Shown piece by piece: positions 56,777-64,000 of a DNA stretch of 64,000 bases. The notes under the pieces are model-generated. The model saw nothing but the letters and a program-made list of their open reading frames with translations, was not told the origin of the DNA and made no database searches. A program made the translations under genes and the position numbers. Each line of letters opens with the position of its first letter. Position 1 is the first letter of the stretch. The DNA is from Anthoceros angustus (Eukaryota > Streptophyta > Anthocerotopsida > Anthocerotales > Anthocerotaceae), in the NCBI GenBank assembly GCA_010909165.1, contig MU008158.1, forward strand, positions 62,001 to 126,000. Direction: 5' to 3'.

Positions 56777-57915
56777 CACTTGATCTCGAATGGCGCAATC
56801 ACGCAAGGGGTGGTGTTCTAACTCGGTGATGATGTGGTCCGATGTGAGTGCGGTGGACAACGATGCCGTTAAAGCCTTGATAAACAAGCATGGGGTGAAA
56901 TGGTCAAGGAGGCCAAAACCACATGAAGCGGGGAGGGACTCATGTTGTTCGGGCCGAGCGAAGCAAGGCACGCAGAATCTGGTACCGTGAGGACGAAGGT
57001 TGTGAATGAACTCGCACCGCAAGATGGCGGGACGCCCAAAGAAGAGAAAGCAGTTAGTGAAACTGTGGTTCAAGCATTCCTGCACTGGTGGTCAAGTCCA
57101 AGATAAGCCGACACTTCTCGCAGATGACGCGGACACGCACTGTGTGGAAGGCGCAAGGCTAGAGGAAATGGTAGAGGGGAGGACATGGGAAGAAACCGAG
57201 CATGGTGGACGAAGAGTGGGAAGATGCACTTGCATGGGCTCGGATGGAGTTGAAGAGGAACGGAAGTTTGAGCCATCAAGTACGAAATCGCAGCAAAAGA
57301 GAGGCTAGCCAAAACGGGGGATGGGTCCAAACCCATGGGGAAAGGGAGGGCGTCTTGGTGGTGAGGTTTGAGAATCAAGATGGCGGTTTCCAACGGAAGA
57401 AGAGGCAGTATGGGAGGTTGAAGAGGACGATTTCCATGCACTGTGGGCGGTCCGCGATAGTGGGGTTCTGCGAGTTCCTACAGCTGGTAAGGCAGGAGTG
57501 TATGACAAGACACCGTAGATTCGCCATTGCAAGGAGAACAAGGAAATGACCATTTTGCTTAATGACATTGAATTGGAGATGGATCCCGATATGGTGGCCT
57601 TCCGAGGCGACGGAAGGAAGGGGTGGAGGCAGCAGCACGTGGTGGCGATGTGACGTGAGAGGCTAGGAAGGAATGCAGATGGCACCAAGGGGCTTGGGGG
57701 AGGAGGAGAGGAGGCGGGCACAACGTATTGGAAGGGGGAAAGGCGAAACAAGAGTGAAGTGGAGACGGGCCACCGAGGGCGCAAGGTGAGGGGAGGCAGC
57801 AGGGGGGGAAACGATCGACAGGGATTTAAATTGTGGTGCCCGCGACACCACGATCGCCTGTGTTTGGTGGAAGCATGCCCGGAATGGTGTGAATGGAGGC
57901 AGGACGCCACGACGA
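56777..57915 (+). repeat. tandem duplication near the CACTA right end, unit 1
   Basis: Begins GCACTTGATCTCGAATGGCG and is repeated from about 57920. Differences from unit 2 are mostly short losses, many at CAG/CTG or CHG-like places (AAGTCCAAGATAAG here, AAGTCCAGCATAAG there). Confidence 0.8.
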
Positions 57916-57919
57916 CGCA

Positions 57920-59096
57920 AGCACTTGATCTCGAATGGCGCAATCAATTTCGCAAGGGGTGGTGTTCTAACTCGCGGTGATGATGCCAGTGGCGGCGCCG
58001 CGGTGAGTGCGGTGGACAACGATGCCGTTAAAGCCTTGATAAACAAGCATGGGGTGAAATGGTCAAGGAGGCCATGCAAAACCACATGAAGCGGGGAGGG
58101 ACTCATGTTGTTATGGCCGAGCGAAGCAAGGCACGCAGAATCTGGTACCGTGAGGACGAAGGTTGTGAATGAACTCGGCACTGCAAGATGGCGGGACGTT
58201 AAAGAAGAGAAAGCACGGTTAGTGAAATCCGTGTCTGAAGCATTCCCAGACCTGGTGGTCAAGTCCAGCATAAGCCGACACTTCTCGCAGATGACGCGAC
58301 ACGCAATTCTCGATGTGGGGAAGACTTAGAGGAAATGGTAGAGGGGGGGGGAGGACATGGGAAGAAACCGAGCATGGTCGATGACGAAGAGTGGGAAGAT
58401 GCACTTGCATGGGCTCGGATGGAGTTGAAGAGGAACGGAAGTTTGAGCCATCAAGTACGAAATCGCAGAAAAGAGAGGCTAGCCAAAACGGGATGGGTCC
58501 AAACCCATGGGGAAAGGGAGGGCGTGGCGGGTGGTGAGGTTTGAGAATCAAGATGGCGGTTTCCAACGGAAGAAGAGGCAGTATGGGAGGTTGAAGAGGA
58601 CGATTTCCATGCAGCCTGTGGGCGGTCCGCGATAGTGGGGTTCTGCGAGTTCCTACTGGTAAGGCAGGTGGAGTGTATGACAAGACACCGTAGATTCGCC
58701 ATTGCAAGGAGAACAAGGAAATGACCATTTTGCTTAATGACATTGAATTGGAGATGGATCCCGATATGGTGGCCTTCCGAGGCGACGGAAGGAAGGGGTG
58801 GAGGCGCAGTGGTGCACGTGGTGGCGTGGACGTGGAGAGGCTAGGAAGGAATGCAGATGGCACGGAAGGGGCTTGGGAGGAGGAGGAGAGGAGGCGGGCA
58901 CAACGTATTGGAAGGGGGAAAGGCGACATGAAACAAGAGCGTGAAGTGGAGACGGGCCACGCGGCCATGAGGGCGCAAGGTGAGGGGAGGCAGCAGAGGG
59001 GAAACGAGACAAGAGGGATTTAAATTGTGGTGCCCGCGACACCACGATCGCCTGTGTTTGGTGGAAGCATGCCCGGAATGGTGTGAATGGAGGCGG
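57920..59096 (+). repeat. tandem duplication near the CACTA right end, unit 2
   Basis: Second copy, with readable pieces KEEKARLVKSVSEAFPDLVV and SSISRHFSQMTRHAILDVGK (58105-58329), EEWEDALAWARMELKRNGSL (58335-58544) and ILLNDIELEMDPDMVAFRGD (58721-59023). These suggest one acidic/basic protein of unknown family, perhaps a second CACTA gene on the plus strand, broken by frame changes. Confidence 0.7.
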
Positions 59097-60060
59097 AGGG
59101 TCAGGTCACGTGGGCAGCAACAATGGAGAAGAGGTGGAGGAGTGCCCGAGACCAAGGTGACGCCATGTTTGCGGAGGGTGGAGGCCGTTGGGATCGAGAT
59201 GGATTAGCGCCGTTGAATGGCGGGAACAATGAGTGTGGAGGCGGAGTCGGGTGGTGGACCACGGAGGGGCAAATCCGTCACTGTGAGGAAACACACTTGT
59301 GTGCACGGATGACAAAAACGCAGGGGAGTAGGAGGAGGGTGGCGGGACGGAAAAGGGATCACACCCAAAGCATCCATGCCGGCGAGGCGCCACTAGCATG
59401 AGGCGATGTCGAGGGGAGAGAGAATGAAGGAGGTTCAAGAGGGCATCATGTGTGCCTTTGATATGGGCAAAGGCCGTGCATGAGAGGCAAGGGGACAGAC
59501 GGGGGACGCTACATGTGGACGCATCCAAGAGGCAGTCAAGAGGACGATGTGCCTAATTTCGTGTGACACATATCTTGCCTCCGGCCGAGAGCATGGACCT
59601 ACATAGTGGAGCCCAGTTGAGGCAACGCCACCGCGATAAAGGGTGGAGGCGAAAGAGGAAAAGAGGAGGAGGAGTAGAGGCGGCCGGTGGGCGAGTGACA
59701 GGGCAGGGCTGCGACAACCGGAAGAAGGAAGAGGAAAATCACCAAGGTGGGCGTAAGATACGAGGAGGGACCGGAGGGAAGGTAAGGCAAATGGTCACTA
59801 TGGTGATTGGTACACCCATTAACGCGGTAACTCATGATGGCCATGTTGTTGTATGTGCAACGTGAGGAAGGCGGGGAGGAAGCGGTAGAAGTGGCAAAGC
59901 TTGCCTCAACGCAAGTGGAGGGAAGAAGAAAATTGGGAATCGAACGGAGGGCGGAAGTTTCGAGGTGCATACGATGACGAGTAGGAAGTGCCTTACATGG
60001 AGGCGTAAAAGCATAAGCCAGCATACCAAAACTCCTCCGCAAAGACAATCTTGTAGGGGC
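59097..60060 (+). other. CACTA right interior, no supported gene
   Basis: Minus-strand frames 59106-59528 and 59599-60048 are rich in Ser/Pro/Leu/His, the pattern of an antisense shadow of purine-rich plus-strand sequence. Nothing recognised. Confidence 0.4.
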
Positions 60061-60429
60061 ATAACCTCAGTGATGCGTCACAATAAGGTGATAGGTGGGG
60101 ACAATATATATGGAAGCCATTATTGGTGACGTGGAAGGACAAACACCGCATGCTATAAAGTAGGGGTAGAAAGAGCCGCTATTTACACGATAGTAAATAC
60201 ATAGTACCGCATCATGAATATGTATGTACGCACGATGGAATACGATAGTATACAAACTTATTTTATATGAAATTGAATACGCCTTATAGCACTTAGAATA
60301 ATATATTACATTTATCGCCGAGACTACATGTGTATAGTATAAGGATGTATTGATGTATTTTATATATGGTCGTATTGAAGGGCGAGGTAACTACCAAGTA
60401 AAACGTGGTATTGCAAAGGGCAAAAGTAA
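60061..60429 (+). other. AT-rich spacer
   Basis: AT-rich, with ATATATATGG near 60105 and TTTATATGAAATTG near 60263. No gene. Comparable to 12481-12865 at the left end. Confidence 0.5.
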
Positions 60430-60702
60430 AAGGAATAGTGGATGGGGAGGAGGTTCTAAGCCTCCAAAAGTGTTACAAGACCTCTCTTGTAACACTTTAG
60501 ATGTTGCAATCATGTTGCAATTTTGAGAGAGGGCAAAACCAATTTCTCTTCATCTTAACATAATTGCAACACCATTGCAACATGATTGCAACACCGTGGT
60601 ATGGTTTCCAAGCCAAAGTGTAACAAGGGGCCCAAAAGTGTTACATGACCCCAAAATGGCAACATGAGTGTTACATCCAGGGGTCCAAATCTTAACATAA
60701 AG
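60430..60702 (-). repeat. right subterminal repeats of the CACTA element
   Basis: Repeated words GTGTTACA, TTGCAAC and CTTAACATAA in both orientations, matching the vocabulary of the left subterminal region (12000-12480). Confidence 0.75.
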
Positions 60703-60732
60703 TGTAACATAGGGTGCCCTTTTCTAGTAGGG
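60703..60732 (-). repeat. right terminal inverted repeat of the CACTA element
   Basis: On the minus strand it reads CCCTACTAGAAAAGGGCACC and on, matching the left end at 28 of 30 positions. The second base is C instead of the canonical A. Confidence 0.9.
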
Positions 60733-60735
60733 GTC
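60733..60735 (+). other. target site duplication GTC (right)
   Basis: Matches 11964-11966. Confidence 0.85.
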
Positions 60736-60769
60736 GTTGTAAAGTGCGTGGTACCCACACCGAGACGTC

Positions 60770-60828
60770 TCAAACTTAGATGTTGTAATTCCTTTTGCAA
60801 TTGGGATATTGTAAATGGTTTTGTAAAA
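60770..60828 (+). repeat. subterminal repeat of the outer element, right of the insertion
   Basis: Direct copy of 11902-11960 with three differences. Confidence 0.85.
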
Positions 60829-60869
60829 GGCATTGTAAATAGGTGACATGGCAAGGGTTGCTGACTAGG

Positions 60870-61050
60870 CGCCACATGGCAATGGGCACCACGTCATCAC
60901 GTGGTGATGTGGCGATGAGGGCCATGTCATCAAATCATGCCACATCATCACCTAATGATGTACATGGCAATGAAGGGCCATATGGCAACAACATGCCATG
61001 TCATCACTTGGTGATGTGGCAGTGATGTGGCACCATATCACCACTTTAAT
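60870..61050. repeat. palindromic subterminal repeats of the outer CACTA
   Basis: At least three inverted units of the form GCCA(C/T)(A/G)TCATCAC, 2-4 bases, GTGATGTGGC, interleaved with CATGGCAA. They can form hairpins. Confidence 0.75.
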
Positions 61051-61187
61051 CACATGGTGCTGGAACTGGCCATGTCAGCAATTTTACAACGTCATGAAGC
61101 TCTCGGTTTACAACGGCATTGTTATGCTTTATGCGTTATAACGCTGCCATAAACCGTTGTAAGAACCTTCGTTTTCTTGTAGTGCAT

Positions 61188-61569
61188 GCTCTTGGACTTT
61201 GTTTTAAGCAGTAAATAGTATTTAGCAGCTTGCAAACTTTCCTATCCCATTTTTTGTTGATGAAGCCTTCTGGTTGGTGCACGAATAAAACTTCTTCTAA
61301 CACCCCGTGCAGGAAAGCTGTACATATGTCCATCTATTGGACTTCTAGATCATACTCTGCTGACATACTACATCTGAATGAAGGTGGCTTCTGGCAGAAT
61401 GAGTATCGCCATCAATCACTAGGATTTGACTAAACCCCCTCACAACCAAGCGTGATTTATATCTAGTCACAGTTCCATCCGACTTGAGCTTGGTTTTGAA
61501 GACCCACTTACAGCTAATAGGTTTTCTGCCAGGTGGAAGATCAACAAGTTCCCAAGTGTTTTTCTTCAT
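61188..61569 (-). pseudogene. copia-4 reverse transcriptase, N-terminal half
   Basis: 61345-61569 encodes KKNTWELVDLPPGRKPISCK, WVFKTKLKSDGTVTRYKSRL and VVRGFSQ. After a gap in frame, up to 61333 it reads DICTAFLHGVLEEVLFVHQP, then CKLLNTIYCLKQSPRA, where CACTA sequence takes over. The catalytic YVDD is therefore absent from the window. Confidence 0.9.
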
Positions 61570-61602
61570 AAGAGAGTTCTACTCATCATCAATCGAAATA
61601 CG

Positions 61603-62401
61603 TCAATGGTGTCCATCTGGTCCGTGGATTGCTTCCTCATAGGACTGCGGATCTGGCCTCATATCATGTGCATGTAGGCTAGAAACATTGGCACCATGCT
61701 TTCTGAAATCCACATACTGATAAGGAGGCTCTGCCCACTGCTCACAAGATCTGCGCTCACGAGCAGGATACCGTGGAACAGGGTCTTCACGAGGTGGAGA
61801 GGGAGGCCTGTCACCGTCAGTAGATCCTTCCAGATCATCATCAACAGCTGAAAAATGATCAACACCGTCCGTTGATGCATTCTCATTAAGGTCAGCATCA
61901 GCTGTTTCTTCCCCTTCCTCATGTTGAGAAGTAGCTGAAGATTCTAGGTGTGCTTCGGACTCACCATCAGAAAATGGGTAATCAGCAAAAACTGCGGGAG
62001 AAGAATCAACATGTGGAGGACTAGGTGTGTCATCTTCTGAATTTTCAGTTCGAGCTGACTCATGTGAAGGAGAAAAATGCAGACTTGAATCTTCTACAAT
62101 GTTAGAAGAATATAGTTCACAAAAGGTGACACTACGAGCAAGTGTGAGTTTCCTGGTCTTAGGGTCATACAACTTGTAGGCTTTACTTTCCTCAGAATAG
62201 CCTACAAAAAAATAGGGCCTGGACCTATCATCTAACTTCCGACGTTTGGACACAAGAATGAACACAAAAGCAAGGGAGCTAAAGACACGAAGATGCAGCC
62301 AACTGGGTTTGTAAAGAGGCTGTGGGAACTCTGTTTAAGATATAAGTAGCCGTCACAATCGCCTCTGCCTAATATCCCTTTGGAAGTCCTGACTAGGAGA
62401 T
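61603..62401 (-). pseudogene. copia-4 integrase C-terminus and acidic linker
   Basis: The 220-codon open frame 61603-62265 starts FILVSKRRKLDDRSRPYFFV with GYSEESKAYKLYDPKTRKLT, the copia integrase C-terminal block. It continues through a long Ser/Glu/Asp-rich linker, then PRYPARERRSCEQWAEPPYQ before reverse transcriptase. The part 62266-62401 is shifted. Confidence 0.85.
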
Positions 62402-62944
62402 CTAGAGCATGCTACATGTCATCCCCATCAAAGTCTGATTTTTTCTCTCAGCCACTCCATTTTGCTGAGGAGTGTATGGAACTGTGAGTTGCCTGTGAAT
62501 TCCATTTTTCTGACAAAGATCATCATACTTCTGCCCAAGAAATTCCCCACCATTATCAGTTCGTAGACATTTAACTAACTTGCCAGTTTGTTGTTGAACT
62601 AGGGGAATCCAAGCGGCTATCTTATCAAATGCCTCACTCTTCAACTTCAAAGGAAATGTCCAAGTGAATTGAGAGTAGTCATCTGTAAGAGTTAGATAAT
62701 ACCAAGCGCCACCCAAGGAAAAGACTTGCAGATTGCCAGCAATATCAGCATGGACAAGCTCAAGTACCTCAGTGGCCCTAGTAGCATCCTTGTTCTTGAA
62801 GGTAATTCCTTCTGCTTGGATAAGATACATGATTTGCAAGCAGAAAGGTCCTTGAATTGAGCTGGAAGTTTCTCCTTGTAACAGTCCATAGAAGACATCA
62901 AGCTCAATTTCGCCTTGTTGATATGACCAAGGCGAGCATGCCAA
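62402..62944 (-). pseudogene. copia-4 integrase core
   Basis: 180-codon frame with LVHADIAGNLQVFSLGGAWY (first Asp), YLTLTDDYSQFTWTFPLKLK, KCLRTDNGGEFLGQKYDDLC (second Asp) and TPQQNGVAERKNQTLMGM (Glu). All three catalytic residues are visible. The frame starts inside the zinc-binding region, whose proper frame is 62692-63372. Confidence 0.9.
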
Positions 62945-63372
62945 AGTTCAGCAACTGTTTTTGCCGATGTAGCAACAGCAGCTTGCTGAACTTGGGACAG
63001 CACTTGTAGCTGATAACGTTCATTAACCAGTACACCTCTTGCTGTGCACAGATCAAGGTTGGAAATTTTATACAAGCAGTAGCTGTTCAATTCAAATCTG
63101 AATCCAATCAAAGCTGATTGTGTAAGAGCTCTTATAGAGAGCAAATTCTTCGACATTCGAGGAACAAAGAGAGCATCCAGCAATTGCAACTGTGAACCAT
63201 CAGCAAGAGGTATGTCAATTGAACCACTACCCTTCACATCAACTCCACGAGAATCTCCCATATAGACCAACTGCTTCTCCTTCTTACTGTGGAAGGTTGA
63301 GAACATGAGTCGATTGTTACAGACATGGGCTGTAGCCCCAGAGTCTATGAACCAAAAGTGGAGAGACTTCAC
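62692..63372 (-). pseudogene. copia-4 protease and zinc-binding domain
   Basis: 226-codon frame: FWFIDSGATAHVCNNRLMFS (active-site DSGA), VYMGDSRGVDVKGSGSIDIP, LDALFVPRMSKNLLSIRALT, then ELWHARLGHINKAKLSLM and CKSCILSKQKE (HHCC). It shifts out of frame near 62830, where the integrase core begins in another frame. Confidence 0.9.
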
Positions 63373-63887
63373 GAAAAGAAGTAAGGCAGACCGTGAAAAC
63401 AGAAGAACTACTCTTAGATGCGGACTGCGAGGAAGATCCCTTGGAAGCTACATGAGCTACAGGTTTGGAATCCTTCCGTGGCTCACCAGCCTTCTTCTTG
63501 CGACAATCTCGTTCCCAGTGACCTGGAATATATTTGACACCAATTGCAAGTACCTTCACGTTTGGCAGTAGCGGGAGCAGGTGTTGGGTACTTTTTCTTC
63601 TTCCCCTTGTCTCTCCCCTGCCCAAACATTTTTCCCTTAAATGCAACAAGGACCTTATCCGTGCGCACCCTTGCGGTGCCACCAGATCGTGTCCTACTCT
63701 GTTCCTCTTGATGTAGAGCGGCAATGAGCTCATTGAGGGTAAGAGTGGGTGCAGTTCCAGCTTTCACTACGGACACAGAAGAACGCAACAAAGAATTTTG
63801 ACTTGAGACGAATTGCTGATAGGAGGGAGGAAGGCTGGATAGGAGCTGAGCCACAACATCAATATCCTCAAGCTTGCTTCCAAGCAT
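63317..63887 (-). pseudogene. copia-4 gag C-terminal part with split zinc knuckle
   Basis: 63483-63887 has AQLLSSLPPSYQQFVSSQNS, LNELIAALHQEEQSRT and a Lys/Gly-rich linker ending CNWC. The knuckle continues in the next frame as GVKYIPGHWERDCRKKK (63317-63733). The frameshift falls between the second Cys and the His. The Ser-rich linker to protease follows. Confidence 0.85.
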
Positions 63888-64000
63888 GGAGAGCTGCGCC
63901 TTGAGGTATCTGAATTTGTTGATGTGCGCTTGTCATGGCACACAGTGGTAGGAAGAGGTAGATAAGAATCTGAGTGTGATGGTGTGTGTGTGCTATGTGT

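Larger units (their letters stand above)
11967..60732. mobile_element. 48.8-kb CACTA (En/Spm-type) transposon carrying nested elements
   Basis: The ends are 30-bp inverted repeats (11967-11996 and 60703-60732) of the CACTACTAGAAAAGGGCACC type, matching at 28 of 30 positions. The two mismatches are the first two bases, each end keeping one of the expected CA. GTC flanks both sides. Both ends have subterminal repeats rich in TGTTACA/TTGCAAC. The right part encodes a tnp2-like transposase with a DUF4218-like region. Most of the length is explained by later insertions (gag-like elements, copia-3) and tandem duplications. All reading frames are broken as written. Confidence 0.9.
60736..61184. mobile_element. 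right end of an outer CACTA element
   Basis: Ends TTTTCTTGTAGTG (61172-61184), the classic CACTACAAGAAAA terminus on the minus strand. It is flanked by CAT (61185-61187) and then directly by copia-4 reverse transcriptase sequence. Subterminal repeats are present: 60770-60828 (pair of 11902-11960) and palindromic GTCATCAC..GTGATGTGGC units (60880-61030). The left end, expected to be CACTACAAGAAAAC, is not in the window. Confidence 0.75.
61185..64000 (-). mobile_element. copia-4, Ty1/copia element, interrupted and truncated
   Basis: On the minus strand: gag end with zinc knuckle, protease, integrase and the first half of reverse transcriptase. The reverse transcriptase stops at 61185 where the outer CACTA end begins, so the rest lies beyond the CACTA left end, outside the window. 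The 5' part runs off at 64000. It belongs to a different lineage from copia-1 and copia-3 (protease DSGATAHV, linker rich in Ser/Glu/Asp). Confidence 0.9.

Noticed and set aside
57305-60048. Several minus-strand frames of 100-250 codons, Ser/Pro/Leu/His-rich
   Set aside because: The plus strand of the same tandem duplication reads as a coherent charged protein in pieces. The minus frames are its complement.
1-64000. Search for tRNA, rRNA and other structural RNA genes
   Set aside because: No tRNA A/B boxes with a foldable cloverleaf and no conserved rRNA blocks were noticed on either strand by eye. A covariance-model scan was not possible.

Overview
This window looks like repeat-dense nuclear heterochromatin from a land plant. 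It holds parts of four Ty1/copia LTR retrotransposons, two nested CACTA (En/Spm-type) DNA transposons with tnp2-like transposase remains, and a large family of gag-like, pol-less sequences. Two copia primer binding sites resemble the plant initiator-tRNA-Met type. I saw no recognisable host housekeeping gene, rRNA, tRNA or CRISPR array. The plant group is uncertain. The gag-like family reminds me of proteins from bryophyte genomes, but that is an impression from memory and has low confidence.

Layout. 1-4863: copia-1 on the minus strand, cut by the window edge. 4922-5443: a small basic ORF. 6184-~8450: the 3' half of copia-2 on the plus strand. 8003-10577: a 1.3-kb tandem duplication joining the copia-2 3' end to an En/Spm-like gene whose second copy runs to about 11030. 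11105-11660: simple repeats and a minisatellite. 11967-60732: a 48.8-kb CACTA element with 30-bp terminal inverted repeats (28/30 match) and a GTC target duplication. 60736-61184: the right end of an outer CACTA element. 61185-64000: copia-4 on the minus strand, interrupted in its reverse transcriptase by that outer element.

Inside the 48.8-kb element. The left part has subterminal repeats, a broken minus-strand gene (12866-14850), a foldback and tandem-repeat block (15300-17996) and poorly interpretable sequence to about 21.5 kb. From 21.5 to 51.9 kb lies a nest of gag-like, pol-less sequences (TR-GAG-like), in plus orientation to about 43.7 kb and minus orientation from 46.7 to 51.9 kb. Copia-3 (31688-41405, two 228-bp LTRs) sits inside one of these reading frames. 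Copia-3 carries three tandem protease-integrase segments. The right part holds a tnp2-like transposase gene with a DUF4218-like region (52700-56500), a perfect hairpin, a 1.15-kb tandem duplication and right subterminal repeats.

The most striking signal is not a gene. When duplicated segments are compared, differences concentrate at CAG, CTG and sometimes CCG. The middle base, or a short piece around it, is lost, giving CG and sometimes TG. Flanking sequence stays nearly identical. The same change hits both copia primer binding sites and one flank of the copia-3 insertion. It breaks almost every reading frame here. Either it is a directed process acting on CHG-methylated repeats, or it is long-read basecalling error at methylated CHG sites that polishing did not repair. 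The block-wise pattern of clean and eroded stretches favours the second, but raw reads are needed to decide.
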